This document shows positions 24,856-33,428 of a DNA stretch of 64,000 nucleotides, piece after piece (position 1 is the stretch's first letter; every line of letters begins with the position of its first letter). The stretch lies in the NCBI RefSeq assembly GCF_029212575.1, contig NZ_JARGPK010000003.1, positions 1-64,000 of the forward strand, written 5' to 3'. Made by a program: the position numbers and the translations under genes. The DNA comes from Antarcticimicrobium sp. (GTDB lineage Bacteria > Pseudomonadota > Alphaproteobacteria > Rhodobacterales > Rhodobacteraceae). The notes under the pieces were generated by a model, which saw only the letters and a list, made by a program, of their open reading frames with translations, made no database searches and was not told the DNA's origin.

Positions 24856-25862
24856 GCGGGTTGCGGGTGCATCAGGCGGGGCCGGCCTGCACGGTGCAGG
24901 ATCCGGGCCGGCCGGGTTTTCTGGGCCAGGGGCTGTCGCGCGGCGGGGCGGCGGACCCGCTGGCGCTGGTCGAGGGGGCGGCGCTGCTGGGGCAGGATGC
25001 CGGGCTTGCCGCGCTGGAGATCGCCGGGTTCGGCGGTGTGTTCGAGGCCGAGGGTGATCTGCGCATCGCGCTGACCGGCGCGCCGATGGCGGCCGAGATC
25101 GACGGCGCCCGCGTGGCCTGGAACGCCAGCCATGCGCTGATGGCCGGGCAGCGTCTGAGCCTCGGGGCGGTGCGCGCGGGCTGCTATGGCTATCTGCACC
25201 TGGGTGGCGGGATTGATACGCCAAGGGTTCTGGGCGCGCGGGCGGTGCATCTGGCCGCCGGTCTGGGCCGGGCGGTGGCGGCGGGGGATCAGCTGCCGGC
25301 GGGGCGGGATCGCGGCGGCGAGACCGGGCTTGCGCTGGAGGTCGCGGACCGGTTCTCGGGCGGGGCGCTGCGCGTGGTCGAGGGGGTGCAGACGCCGCTG
25401 TTCGCGTTGGATGTGCGGGCGCGGTTCGAGGCGACGGAATTTGTCCGGGGCGGGCGGGCCAACCGGATGGGGGTGGCGCTCGATTGTCCGGGCGAGGGGT
25501 TCGCCGCAGAGGGGCAGTTGGCGATCCTGTCGGAGGTGATCGTGCCCGGCGATATCCAGATGACCGGCGACGGGCGCCCCTTTGTGCTGCTGCCGGAATG
25601 CCAGACCACGGGCGGCTATCCGCGCATCGGCACGGTGATTCCCTGCGACCTGCCGAAGGTGGCGCAGGCGCCGGCGGGGGCGCCGCTGCGGTTTTGCTTC
25701 GTCAGCCGGGCGGTGGCGCTGGAGGCCGAGGCGCGGCATGCGAGCCACCTGGCCGGGTTGCGGCGCGCGCCGCGGCCGCTGGTGCGGCATCCGGGCGACA
25801 TTCCCGATCTGCTGGGCTATCAGTTGATCAGCGGGGCAGTCTCGGCCCATCACGAGCCGTAA
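24852..25862 (+). CDS. pxpC: 5-oxoprolinase subunit PxpC (KipA-like)
   Basis: The second carboxyltransferase-like subunit of 5-oxoprolinase. Its 336 residues begin with VHQAGPACTVQDPGRPGFL, the hallmark of the KipA/PxpC family. They continue with GLSRGGAADPLA, LHLGGGIDTPRVLGA (near 116), NRMGVALDCPG (near 205) and LPECQTTGGYPRIGTV (near 244). It overlaps pxpB by four bases and ends 11 bases before pxpA. The KipI/KipA names come from Bacillus, where homologues inhibit a sporulation kinase; the metabolic role is the better supported one with pxpA alongside. Confidence 0.9.
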   Translation: MSGLRVHQAGPACTVQDPGRPGFLGQGLSRGGAADPLALVEGAALLGQDAGLAALEIAGFGGVFEAEGDLRIALTGAPMAAEIDGARVAWNASHALMAGQRLSLGAVRAGCYGYLHLGGGIDTPRVLGARAVHLAAGLGRAVAAGDQLPAGRDRGGETGLALEVADRFSGGALRVVEGVQTPLFALDVRARFEATEFVRGGRANRMGVALDCPGEGFAAEGQLAILSEVIVPGDIQMTGDGRPFVLLPECQTTGGYPRIGTVIPCDLPKVAQAPAGAPLRFCFVSRAVALEAEARHASHLAGLRRAPRPLVRHPGDIPDLLGYQLISGAVSAHHEP

Positions 25863-25873
25863 GGAGACAGCGA

Positions 25874-26650
25874 ATGACCAAATCCGTCGATCTGAACGCC
25901 GATATGGGCGAAAGCTTTGGCGCCTGGCCCATGGGCGATGACGCGGCGCTTTTGCATGTCATCAGCTCGGCCAATATCGCCTGCGGCTTTCACGCGGGCG
26001 ACCCGGATGTGATGGCCAGCACCATGCGCGCGGCGGCCTCGGGAGGGGTGGGGATCGGCGCGCATCCGGGGTTCGACGATCTTCAGGGGTTCGGGCGGCG
26101 GCGGATGCATGTTCCGCGCGAAACGCTGGAGAACATGATCCGCTATCAGCTTGGCGCGGCGAAGGGGATGGCGCAGGCGCTGGGGGTGCAGGTGCGGCAT
26201 CTGAAGCTGCACGGGGCGCTGTCGAACATGGCCTCGGAGGATGCGGAGCTGGCGCGGGCCTGCTACGCGGCGGCGCTTTCGGTGGATCCCGAGATCATCG
26301 TGATGGTGCTGGCCTCGACCGCGCAGGAGCGCGCGGTGCGCGATCTGGGCTGTCGCTGGGCCGGCGAGATCTTTGCCGACCGGGCCTATAACGACGATGG
26401 CACGCTGGTGGACCGCAGCAAGCCCGGCGCGGTCATCCACGCGCCCGAGATCGTCGGACCGCGCATGCGGCAGATGGTCGAGGAGGGGGCGATCATCACC
26501 GAGAGCGGCAAGCGCATCCCGGCGGCGATCGATACCATCTGCCTGCACGGGGACACGCCGACGGCGGTGGCGCTGTCCCGGGCGGTGCGCGCCAGCCTGG
26601 AGGCGGGCGGTGTCGCCATTCGCCAGTTCGGCGGGCGCGAGGCGGGCTGA
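25874..26650 (+). CDS. pxpA: 5-oxoprolinase subunit PxpA (LamB/YcsF family)
   Basis: The third subunit of the 5-oxoprolinase complex. Its 258 residues form the LamB/YcsF (beta/alpha) barrel. It starts VDLNADMGESFGAW and has ANIACGFHAGDP (near 35), GIGAHPGFDDLQGFGRR (near 62), VRHLKLHGAL (near 112), FADRAYNDDG (near 173) and ICLHGDTP (near 226), which hold the conserved His/Asp residues of the family. AAGGAGA lies seven bases upstream. The order pxpB-pxpC-pxpA forms a compact operon; an in-frame extension upstream is a reading of pxpC in another frame and was discarded. Confidence 0.93.
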   Translation: MTKSVDLNADMGESFGAWPMGDDAALLHVISSANIACGFHAGDPDVMASTMRAAASGGVGIGAHPGFDDLQGFGRRRMHVPRETLENMIRYQLGAAKGMAQALGVQVRHLKLHGALSNMASEDAELARACYAAALSVDPEIIVMVLASTAQERAVRDLGCRWAGEIFADRAYNDDGTLVDRSKPGAVIHAPEIVGPRMRQMVEEGAIITESGKRIPAAIDTICLHGDTPTAVALSRAVRASLEAGGVAIRQFGGREAG

Positions 26651-26701
26651 CGCCCGCTGGCGCATGTGCAGAAAAGGCTTGCAATTGGTGGGGCGGGAAT
26701 C

Positions 26702-26731
26702 AAAAGTGAAAATGAATTCAGTTTCAGTTTT
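26702..26731. promoter_or_regulatory. Imperfect 30-bp palindrome before the TetR gene
   Basis: An AT-rich imperfect inverted repeat centred on GAATTC (arms AAAAGTGAAAAT and AGTTTCAGTTTT) ends eight bases before the TetR gene start. Its length, symmetry and place suit an autoregulatory TetR operator controlling the three-gene operon. Binding is inferred. Confidence 0.55.
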
Positions 26732-26739
26732 GAGGAATC

Positions 26740-27426
26740 ATGCCCGCTTTTGCCAGCACGAGACAAGCCGGTGCGTCAGCCCGGCGTTATGCCTATGCCG
26801 CGTTTCTGGCGGCGCAGGCGGCGGATCAGCCGAAGGGCGAGCGCACGCGCGCGGCCATGCTCGGGGCGGTCTGCGCGCTGTTGGACGACCACACCCCCCA
26901 GGATCTGACCATTTCGGCGATCTGCGGGCAGGCGGGCCTCTCCAACGGGGCGTTCTATGTCTATTTCAGCGATCGCCGCCTGTTGCTGGACGATCTGTTG
27001 ACCGGGTTCGTCGGCTATGCCCGGGCGGCGATGCGGGCGGCCAGCCGGGCGCAGCCGGACGATCCGGTGCGGGCGGCGACCCGGGCCTATGTCGCGCTGT
27101 TCCGCGACAACCGGGGTCTGATGCGCTGTCTCGTGCATCACCTCGACGGCTTTCCCGAGGCGCGCGCGGCGTTCCAGAGGTTCAACCGCGACTGGCTGGA
27201 GGGCGTGGTGTCCTCGGTCGAGCGGGACCTGGCGCGGCAGGGCCGGTCCGGGACGATCGCGCGGGACGAGCTGCTGCGCCGCGCCTATGCGCTGGGGGGC
27301 ATGGTGGACCAGTACCTGTCCAGCCTGTTGCTTTCGGAGGACCCGGCGCTGCTGGCGGTGTCGGGTGACGAGGCGGCGGTGCTCGACACGCTGGACCTGA
27401 TCTGGGAGCGGGGGATGCAGGTATGA
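26740..27426 (+). CDS. TetR family transcriptional regulator
   Basis: A 228-residue repressor-type protein. The helix-turn-helix occupies about residues 32-78, with the typical ISAICGQAGLSNGAFYVYFSDRRLLLDDLL sequence in two parts (recognition helix near SNGAFYVYF). The rest is a helical ligand-binding domain with no recognisable specificity. It overlaps the start of the CoA ligase gene (ATGAG), so it is the first gene of an operon with the ligase and the enoyl-CoA hydratase and probably responds to a substrate or acyl-CoA of that pathway. Confidence 0.88.
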   Translation: MPAFASTRQAGASARRYAYAAFLAAQAADQPKGERTRAAMLGAVCALLDDHTPQDLTISAICGQAGLSNGAFYVYFSDRRLLLDDLLTGFVGYARAAMRAASRAQPDDPVRAATRAYVALFRDNRGLMRCLVHHLDGFPEARAAFQRFNRDWLEGVVSSVERDLARQGRSGTIARDELLRRAYALGGMVDQYLSSLLLSEDPALLAVSGDEAAVLDTLDLIWERGMQV

Positions 27427-28739
27427 GCGGATGCCTCAAGGGGGCCGAGCGGATGCCGTGGAGCGAACTTGCGCCCCAAGTCGCCGCGCTCTGGCAGGCG
27501 CAGCGGGGCTATGTGGTGGAGCATTCGGCGTTTTACCGCGCGCTTTGGGCCGGGCAGGCGCCGCCGGAGCGGCTGGAGGATCTGCCCGAACTGCCGCTGT
27601 CGGACAAGGCGATGTTGCGGCAATCGCAGGCCGATCATCCGCCGTTCGGCTCCTACCTGGCCTCGGCGCGGCGGGCGGTGAATCGGCTGCACCGGACCTC
27701 GGGCACCACCGGGCAGGCGATGAACCTGGCGCTGTCGGCGCGGGATGCGGCGGTGACGCAGGAGGTGGGCGGGCGCTGCCATGCCGCCGCCGGGCTGACC
27801 GCCGAGGATACGGTGGTGCATTGCCTGAACTATCAGATGTGGATGGGCGGGTTGACCGATCACATGACGCTGGAGGCGACCGGGGCGCTGGTGGTGCCCT
27901 TTGGCGTCGGCGCGACCGAGCTTCTGGTGCGAACCATCCGAGAGCTGGGGGTGACGGCGATTTCCTGCACGCCGTCCTATCCGGCGGTGTTGGAGCGGGT
28001 GATCGCGGAGAAGTTTCCGGGGATCACGCCGCGCGATCTGGGGCTGCGGCTGGGCCTGTTCGGCGGTGAGCCGGGGCTGGACGATCCGGCGTTCCGCGCC
28101 CGGCTGCGCGAGACCTGGGGGATGGAGCCGAGGAATGCCAATTACGGCGTGTCGGACGTGTTCTCGAACTTCGCGGCGCAATGCGAGGACGATTCCCACC
28201 TGCATTTCATGGCGGCCGATGTGCTCTATCCCGAGCTGATCGACCCGGACAGCGCCGCGCCGCTGCCGATCGAGGCGGGGCAGGAGGGGGAGCTGGTGCT
28301 GACCCATCTGTTGCGCGATTGCCAGCCGCTGGTGCGGTTCCGCACCGGCGACATCATCCGCATCGCGGTGACCGCTCCCTGTTCCTGCGGGCGGACCGGG
28401 TTCCGCTTCTCGGTGGTGGGGCGGTCGGACGATATGGTGGTGGTGCGCGGGCTGAACATGTTTCCCAGCATGGTGGCGGCGGTGGTCAACGGCTTTGACG
28501 CGCTGTCGGGCGAGTACCGGATCGAGTTGTCCGGACCGCCGCCCTATGACGTCCTGCCGGTGGCGGTGGAACTGGCCGAGGAGGGCGCGCAGACGCCCGA
28601 CCTCGCGGCGCGGGTGGAACAGGCGATCAAGGCGCGGCTGGGGGCGACGGCGCGGGTAGATGTGCGGACGGCGGGAAGTTTCCCGCGCACCGAAGGAAAG
28701 ACCAAACGGGTGATACGGGGGACAAGATGCGCGAATTGA
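27423..28739 (+). CDS. PaaK-like acyl-CoA ligase (phenylacetate-CoA ligase family)
   Basis: An adenylate-forming enzyme that would activate a carboxylic acid with ATP and CoA. The 438 residues match the PaaK subfamily, which lacks the long N-terminus of other acyl-CoA synthetases. They contain the phosphate-binding loop RTSGTTGQ (91-98), a VSDVF aromatic-pocket segment (near 245), VRFRTGDI (near 305), a CSCGRTGFR cysteine/glycine stretch (near 321) and VRGLNMFPS in the C-terminal domain. The catalytic lysine position is plausibly in FPRTEGKTKRV at the end. The substrate is not determined; paa ring-hydroxylation genes are absent nearby. Confidence 0.85.
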   Translation: MSGCLKGAERMPWSELAPQVAALWQAQRGYVVEHSAFYRALWAGQAPPERLEDLPELPLSDKAMLRQSQADHPPFGSYLASARRAVNRLHRTSGTTGQAMNLALSARDAAVTQEVGGRCHAAAGLTAEDTVVHCLNYQMWMGGLTDHMTLEATGALVVPFGVGATELLVRTIRELGVTAISCTPSYPAVLERVIAEKFPGITPRDLGLRLGLFGGEPGLDDPAFRARLRETWGMEPRNANYGVSDVFSNFAAQCEDDSHLHFMAADVLYPELIDPDSAAPLPIEAGQEGELVLTHLLRDCQPLVRFRTGDIIRIAVTAPCSCGRTGFRFSVVGRSDDMVVVRGLNMFPSMVAAVVNGFDALSGEYRIELSGPPPYDVLPVAVELAEEGAQTPDLAARVEQAIKARLGATARVDVRTAGSFPRTEGKTKRVIRGTRCAN

Positions 28740-29488
28740 CCTATGAGACGGTGTTGAGCACGCCGGGCGAAAACGGGGTGCGGGTCATCGCGCTGAACCG
28801 TCCGGGCAGCCTGAACGCGATGAACCGGCAATTGATCGAGGATGTGGCGCGGGCGTTTGACGATGCCAACGCGGACCCGGATACGCGGGCCATCGTGTTC
28901 ACCGGCACGGGCAAGGCGTTCTGCGCCGGCGACGACCGGCGCGAACACGTGCATCCCGAGACGGAAGAGCAGGCGCGCGACCTGGTGAACGCGATCCAGC
29001 GGGCCACCCATGCGATCACCTTCGGCGCCAAGCCGGTGGTCGGCGCGATCAACGGCTGGGCCGTGGGCGGCGGGTTCGAATGGGCGATCAACTGCGACTT
29101 CCCGATCTGGGGCGAGAGTGCGAAGGGGTTCTTTCCCGAGGTGTCGCTGAACCTCTTCGTGACCGGGGCGGTGACCTCGCTGTTGCCGGCGATGGTGGGG
29201 ATCGCCAAGGCGCGGGAAATGCTGATGCTGGGCGAACGCTATGACGCCGCCGAGCTGAAGGACCTGGGCGTGGCCTGGCGGGTGGCGCCGGATTCGGAGC
29301 TGATGACGCAGGCCGTGGCGGTGGCCGAACGGCTGGCGGCGCTGCCGCCGCTGGCGGTGCGGGCGATGAAGCGGGTGCTGAACGCCGCCGGCCAGACCGA
29401 CCTGAACCGGGCGCTGGCGCTGGAGACCGAGGCGACGGTGGCCGGCTTCATGGACCCGGAGACCACGCGGTTGCTGAAGGATTTCTGA
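28727..29488 (+). CDS. Enoyl-CoA hydratase/isomerase (crotonase) family protein
   Basis: A 253-residue crotonase-fold enzyme acting on an acyl-CoA. The oxyanion-hole segments are GKAFCAGDDRREH (near 64) and GWAVGGGFEWAINCDF (near 107). The two glutamates usual in hydratases are not both obvious, since the second region reads KGFFPEVSLNLFVTG, so hydratase, isomerase or other crotonase chemistry is open. It overlaps the end of the CoA ligase gene by 13 bases, so both probably act on the same acyl-CoA, under the TetR regulator that starts the operon. Confidence 0.85.
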   Translation: MRELTYETVLSTPGENGVRVIALNRPGSLNAMNRQLIEDVARAFDDANADPDTRAIVFTGTGKAFCAGDDRREHVHPETEEQARDLVNAIQRATHAITFGAKPVVGAINGWAVGGGFEWAINCDFPIWGESAKGFFPEVSLNLFVTGAVTSLLPAMVGIAKAREMLMLGERYDAAELKDLGVAWRVAPDSELMTQAVAVAERLAALPPLAVRAMKRVLNAAGQTDLNRALALETEATVAGFMDPETTRLLKDF

Positions 29489-29493
29489 GGGGG

Positions 29494-29587
29494 CGGGGTG
29501 CGCCGGGCTGAAGCCCGGCCTACGGGCAGGGCGCGGGTTGCGGGGTGCGCCGGGCTGAAGCCCGGCCTACGGGCAGGGTGCGGGTTG
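29494..29587 (+). repeat. Two tandem 47-bp repeats carrying a REP-like hairpin
   Basis: Two adjacent 47-base units (29494-29540 and 29541-29587) differ at one base. Each contains the hairpin GCCGGGCTGAAGCCCGGC followed by CTACGGGCAGGG. A single further copy of the hairpin, GCCGGGCTGAAGCCCGG, lies at 34453-34469 after rpoA. The hairpin with its GTAGG-type flank resembles the REP palindromes spread through many proteobacterial genomes. Confidence 0.85.
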
Positions 29588-29746
29588 CGGGGGGTGCCCT
29601 GTGGGCCGGTGCCGATCCCTGGCCTTGCATCGGGGCCTGCATCCGTCTATACGCCCCCGGTGGTCCGCATGGGCCCGACTCACAACCAAGAAACGCCGTG
29701 GTCGTCCTGTTCGCTTCGGGGGCGCATCCGGCAATGGAGAAGCGAT

Positions 29747-30220
29747 ATGAAACTGCACGAACTGCGCGACAATCCCGGCGCGACGAAATCCCGCAAACGC
29801 GTTGGCCGTGGCCCCGGCTCGGGCACCGGCAAGACCGCCGGTCGCGGTATCAAGGGTCAGAAATCCCGTTCGGGTGTGGCCATCAACGGCTATGAGGGCG
29901 GCCAGATGCCGCTCTATCAGCGTCTGCCCAAGCGCGGCTTCAACAAGCCGAACCGCAAATCCTTTGCGGTGGTGAACCTCGGGCTGATCCAGAAATTCAT
30001 CGACGCCGGCAAGATCGACGCCGGCCAGGCCATCACCGAGGACGCGCTGATCGCCTCGGGGCTGGTGCGCCGCAAGCTGGACGGGATCCGCGTCCTGGCC
30101 AAGGGCGAGTTCAGCGCCAAGGCGACGATCGAAGTCACCGGCGCCTCGAAGTCGGCGATCGCCGCTGTCGAGGCTGCGGGCGGCGCGCTGAAGGTCACAA
30201 CTGCCGGCGCTGCCGAGTAA
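29747..30220 (+). CDS. rplO: 50S ribosomal protein L15
   Basis: A large-subunit ribosomal protein of 157 residues, normal for alphaproteobacteria. It begins [20 protein letters not shown], followed by the glycine-rich loop [18 protein letters not shown] and the C-terminal domain ([20 protein letters not shown]). It precedes secY as at the end of the spc operon, but the region directly upstream contains tandem repeats and an unrelated enoyl-CoA hydratase gene. The remaining spc genes (such as rpsE and rpmD) are therefore not immediately upstream here, which is unusual. AAGCGATATG gives only a weak ribosome site. Confidence 0.97.
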   Translation: MKLHELRDNPGATKSRKRVGRGPGSGTGKTAGRGIKGQKSRSGVAINGYEGGQMPLYQRLPKRGFNKPNRKSFAVVNLGLIQKFIDAGKIDAGQAITEDALIASGLVRRKLDGIRVLAKGEFSAKATIEVTGASKSAIAAVEAAGGALKVTTAGAAE

Positions 30221-30271
30221 GCGGTTGTGGGCGGCGCGCCAGCCGCCTAAATAGATCTCAGTTTTCCATGA

Positions 30272-30305
30272 CGCCGCCCGAGCCGGAAAACGGCTTAGGG
30301 CGGCG
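30272..30305 (+). promoter_or_regulatory. Two-part hairpin before secY
   Basis: An outer stem CGCCGCCC/GGGCGGCG encloses an inner AGCCG/CGGCT stem with a GAAAA loop, 24 bases before the secY start. It may attenuate or stabilise mRNA between rplO and secY. There is no T-run. Confidence 0.5.
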
Positions 30306-30328
30306 CAATCATAAGAGAGACCTCTTTC

Positions 30329-31705
30329 ATGGTATCAGCAGCAGAACAAATGGCGGCGAACACCAGCTGGTCCGCCCTTGGCAAGGCCACCGATCTGCGC
30401 AACCGCATCCTGTTCACCCTGGGCCTGCTGATCGTCTATCGGCTGGGCACCTTCATCCCGGTTCCGGGCATCGACGGTGCGGCGCTGCGCGAGTTCATGG
30501 AAAGCGCGGGGCAGGGCATCGGCGGCATGGTTTCGATGTTCACCGGCGGTGCGCTGGGGCGGATGGGCATCTTTGCACTCGGCATCATGCCCTATATCTC
30601 GGCCTCGATCATTGTGCAGCTGCTGACCTCGCTGGTGCCGCAGCTGGAGCAGTTGAAGAAAGAGGGAGAGCAGGGCCGCAAGAAGATCAACCAATACACC
30701 CGCTTCGGTACGGTGGCGCTGGCCACGGTGCAGGCCTATGGGCTGGCGGTGTCGCTGGAATCGGGCGATCTGGCCACCGATCCGGGGCTCTACTTCCGCT
30801 TCTCGACGATGATCACCCTGGTCGGCGGCACCATGTTCCTTATGTGGCTGGGCGAACAGATCACCGCGCGCGGGCTGGGCAACGGCATCTCGCTGATCAT
30901 CTTCGTCGGCATCATCGCCGAGGTGCCCGCCGCGCTGGCGCAGTTCTTTGCCTCTGGCCGGTCGGGCGCGCTGAGCCCGGCGGTGATCGTCGGCGTCGTG
31001 CTGATGGTGATCGCGGTGATCACCTTTGTGGTGTTCATGGAGCGCGCGCTGCGCAAGATCCACATCCAGTATCCGCGCCGCCAGGTGGGGATGAAGGTCT
31101 ATGACGGCGGCTCGTCGCATCTGCCGGTCAAGGTGAACCCGGCGGGGGTGATCCCGGCGATCTTCGCCTCGTCGCTGCTGCTGCTGCCGGTGACGATCTC
31201 GACCTTTTCCTCGGGTGCGGCGAGCGGTCCGGTGATGTCCTGGCTGCTGGCCAATTTCGGCCCCGGCCAGCCGCTCTATCTGCTGTTCTTCGTCTCGATG
31301 ATCGTGTTCTTCGCCTATTTCTACACCTTCAACGTGTCGTTCAAACCCGATGACGTGGCCGACAACCTGAAGAACCAGAACGGGTTCGTTCCCGGTATCC
31401 GCCCAGGCAAAAAGACGGCCGAGTACCTGGAGTACGTGGTCAACCGGGTCCTTGTGCTGGGCTCGGGGTATCTCGCGCTGGTCTGTCTGCTGCCGGAAAT
31501 CCTGCGCGGTCAGTTCGCGGTGCCGTTCTATTTCGGCGGCACATCGGTTCTGATCATCGTGTCGGTGACCATGGACACCATCCAGCAGGCGCAAAGCCAC
31601 CTTCTGGCGCATCAGTACGAGGGGCTGATCGAGAAGTCGCAGCTGCGCGGGCGCGGCAAGGGGGCAACCAAGAAACGCACCAAACGGGGGCCGGCACGGC
31701 GATGA
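30329..31705 (+). CDS. secY: Protein translocase subunit SecY
   Basis: The channel subunit of the SecYEG translocon in the cytoplasmic membrane. The 458-residue protein has about ten membrane helices. Family marks are [20 protein letters not shown] at helix 1, the plug region [33 protein letters not shown], and [20 protein letters not shown] in the large cytoplasmic loop. The end overlaps the adk start by four bases, as is common in this operon. Confidence 0.97.
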   Translation: MVSAAEQMAANTSWSALGKATDLRNRILFTLGLLIVYRLGTFIPVPGIDGAALREFMESAGQGIGGMVSMFTGGALGRMGIFALGIMPYISASIIVQLLTSLVPQLEQLKKEGEQGRKKINQYTRFGTVALATVQAYGLAVSLESGDLATDPGLYFRFSTMITLVGGTMFLMWLGEQITARGLGNGISLIIFVGIIAEVPAALAQFFASGRSGALSPAVIVGVVLMVIAVITFVVFMERALRKIHIQYPRRQVGMKVYDGGSSHLPVKVNPAGVIPAIFASSLLLLPVTISTFSSGAASGPVMSWLLANFGPGQPLYLLFFVSMIVFFAYFYTFNVSFKPDDVADNLKNQNGFVPGIRPGKKTAEYLEYVVNRVLVLGSGYLALVCLLPEILRGQFAVPFYFGGTSVLIIVSVTMDTIQQAQSHLLAHQYEGLIEKSQLRGRGKGATKKRTKRGPARR

Positions 31706-32346
31706 ACATCATTCTTCTGGGACCGCCCGGTGCGGGCAAGGGAACGCAGGCACGGTATCTTGTGGAAGAGCGCGGCATGGTGCAGCTGAGCACCGGCGAC
31801 ATGCTGCGCGAGGCCAAGGACAGCGGCACCGAGATGGGCAAGGTGGTGGCCGAGGTCATGGCCAAGGGCCAGCTTGTCACTGACGAGATCGTGATCGGCC
31901 TGATCCGCGAGAAGCTGGAGACGGTCAAGGCCAACGGCTTCATCTTCGACGGCTTCCCGCGCACCCTGGCGCAGGCCGACGCGCTGGGCGAGCTGCTGGA
32001 GTTCGAGGGCCAGACCCTGGATGCGGTGATCGAGATGGAGGTCGATGACGAGGCGCTGGTGCAACGCATCACCGCGCGGTCGACCTGCGGCAGTTGCGGC
32101 GAGGTCTACAATGACATCACCAAGCCGATCCCGCCGAACGGCAAATGCTCCAACTGCGGCGGAACCGAGTTCAAGCGCCGTGCCGACGACAACGAGGACA
32201 GCCTGCGCACCCGGCTGATGGAATACTACAAGAAGACCTCGCCGCTGATCGGCTATTACTACGCCAAGGGCAATCTGACCCGGATCGACGGGCTGGGCGA
32301 GATCGATACCGTGCGCGGCGCGATCGCGGCGGCGCTGGACAAGTAA
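31702..32346 (+). CDS. adk: Adenylate kinase with zinc-type LID
   Basis: Interconverts ATP, ADP and AMP in the cytosol. The 214-residue long form has the P-loop [10 protein letters not shown] (7-16), the AMP-binding [11 protein letters not shown] (about 83-93) and a LID domain with two Cys pairs, [10 protein letters not shown] and [10 protein letters not shown], forming the zinc site found in some bacterial enzymes. The ATG lies within the last codons of secY, so translation is probably coupled. A GC-rich palindromic stem follows the stop. Confidence 0.97.
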   Translation: MNIILLGPPGAGKGTQARYLVEERGMVQLSTGDMLREAKDSGTEMGKVVAEVMAKGQLVTDEIVIGLIREKLETVKANGFIFDGFPRTLAQADALGELLEFEGQTLDAVIEMEVDDEALVQRITARSTCGSCGEVYNDITKPIPPNGKCSNCGGTEFKRRADDNEDSLRTRLMEYYKKTSPLIGYYYAKGNLTRIDGLGEIDTVRGAIAAALDK

Positions 32347-32352
32347 CTGCGG

Positions 32353-32378
32353 GGGGTTGACCGCGCGGTCAAAACCCC
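32353..32378 (+). terminator. Palindromic hairpin after adk
   Basis: GGGG precedes the perfect palindrome TTGACCGCGCGGTCAA, then AA and CCCC, giving a long GC-rich stem seven bases past the adk stop. No strong T-run follows, so partial termination or mRNA protection between the adk and rpsM segments is more likely than a full stop. The rest of the 194-base gap has no gene. Confidence 0.5.
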
Positions 32379-32540
32379 ATATCGACCCGCATCCCGCAAG
32401 GGAATCAAAGGCGCGGCGCGGGATTCGCCCGCCCCGCCGATCACCTCATAAACGGCTGACCCGCTGGCCCCACTGCCAAGGTCAATCGTTGTGAAAAAAG
32501 GTTCTGGAGTTACGGAACCGCAACGAAAGGAAAGTGACAC

Positions 32541-32909
32541 GTGGCACGTATTGCCGGCGTAAACATCCCGACTGCCAAACGGGTTCCCATCGCCCTCACC
32601 TATATCACCGGAATCGGCAACGCCTCGGCCAGGGCGATCTGCGACGCGGTCGGCATCGACCATGCCCGCCGGGTCAACGAGCTGAGCGATTCCGAGGTTC
32701 TGCAGATCCGCGAGCATATCGACGCCAACTTTACCGTCGAAGGCGACCTGCGCCGCGAGACCCAGATGAACATCAAGCGCCTGATGGACCTTGGCTGCTA
32801 TCGCGGTCTGCGCCATCGCCGCAACCTCCCCGTGCGCGGTCAGCGCACCCACACCAACGCTCGCACCCGCAAAGGCCCCGCAAAGGCCATTGCCGGCAAG
32901 AAGAAGTAA
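32541..32909 (+). CDS. rpsM: 30S ribosomal protein S13
   Basis: A small-subunit head protein contacting the P-site tRNA and the intersubunit bridge. The 122 residues begin [20 protein letters not shown] and end in the basic tail [20 protein letters not shown], matching the family throughout. A clear AAAGGAAAG lies before the GTG start. Unlike many bacteria, no rpmJ gene lies between secY and rpsM. Confidence 0.97.
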   Translation: MARIAGVNIPTAKRVPIALTYITGIGNASARAICDAVGIDHARRVNELSDSEVLQIREHIDANFTVEGDLRRETQMNIKRLMDLGCYRGLRHRRNLPVRGQRTHTNARTRKGPAKAIAGKKK

Positions 32910-32924
32910 GGGAGGGTTCGATCA

Positions 32925-33314
32925 ATGGCACGCGAAAAGACTCGTACCAAGAAGAAAGAGCGCAAGAACATCGCCGCCGGCGTGGCGCATGTGAACAGCT
33001 CGTTCAACAACACCAAGATCCTGATCTCGGACGTGCAAGGCAACGCGATCGCATGGTCGTCCGCCGGCACCATGGGCTTCAAGGGGTCGCGGAAATCCAC
33101 CCCCTACGCCGCCCAGATGGCGGCCGAGGACGCTGGCAAGAAAGCCCAGGATCACGGCGTGAAAACGCTGGAAGTCGAAGTGCAGGGCCCCGGTTCGGGC
33201 CGTGAATCGGCGCTGCGTGCGCTGGCTGCCGTCGGGTTCAACATCACCTCGATCCGTGATGTGACCCCGATTGCGCACAACGGCTGCCGCCCTCCGAAGC
33301 GCCGCCGGGTCTAA
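32925..33314 (+). CDS. rpsK: 30S ribosomal protein S11
   Basis: A small-subunit platform protein. Its 129 residues show the family signature across the middle and end: [40 protein letters not shown] and [17 protein letters not shown]. It starts 15 bases after rpsM behind a GGGAGGG ribosome site, in the conserved rpsM-rpsK-rpoA-rplQ order. Confidence 0.97.
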   Translation: MAREKTRTKKKERKNIAAGVAHVNSSFNNTKILISDVQGNAIAWSSAGTMGFKGSRKSTPYAAQMAAEDAGKKAQDHGVKTLEVEVQGPGSGRESALRALAAVGFNITSIRDVTPIAHNGCRPPKRRRV

Positions 33315-33333
33315 GGGCAAGGACAGTTTTGAC

Positions 33334-33357
33334 GGGGCCGCGCGGATGCACGGCCCC
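33334..33357 (+). terminator. Hairpin between rpsK and rpoA
   Basis: GGGGCCG and CGGCCCC form a 7-bp stem with a 10-base loop; a few bases later comes CATTTT. This may be an attenuator that separates ribosomal protein and RNA polymerase expression. Confidence 0.5.
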
Positions 33358-33428
33358 GATCCGTCATTTTAAACCTCGGGCGTCTGCGCTTTACGGACAT
33401 GGAGCACAGACAGGAATGGAGGGACCGC

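Noticed and set aside
22390-25224. A 944-codon open frame on the minus strand opposite tauB, tauC and pxpB
   Set aside because: It runs antisense to genes with clear family motifs, is rich in Arg/Pro/His as expected from the reverse of GC-rich codons, and shows no domain.
29494-29587. Possible CRISPR array
   Set aside because: Only two units stand directly adjacent without unique spacers, and there are no cas genes anywhere in the window.
29498-29746. N-terminal extension of rplO through the tandem repeats
   Set aside because: L15 has a well-conserved N-terminus at [10 protein letters not shown]; the extension only translates the repeats.
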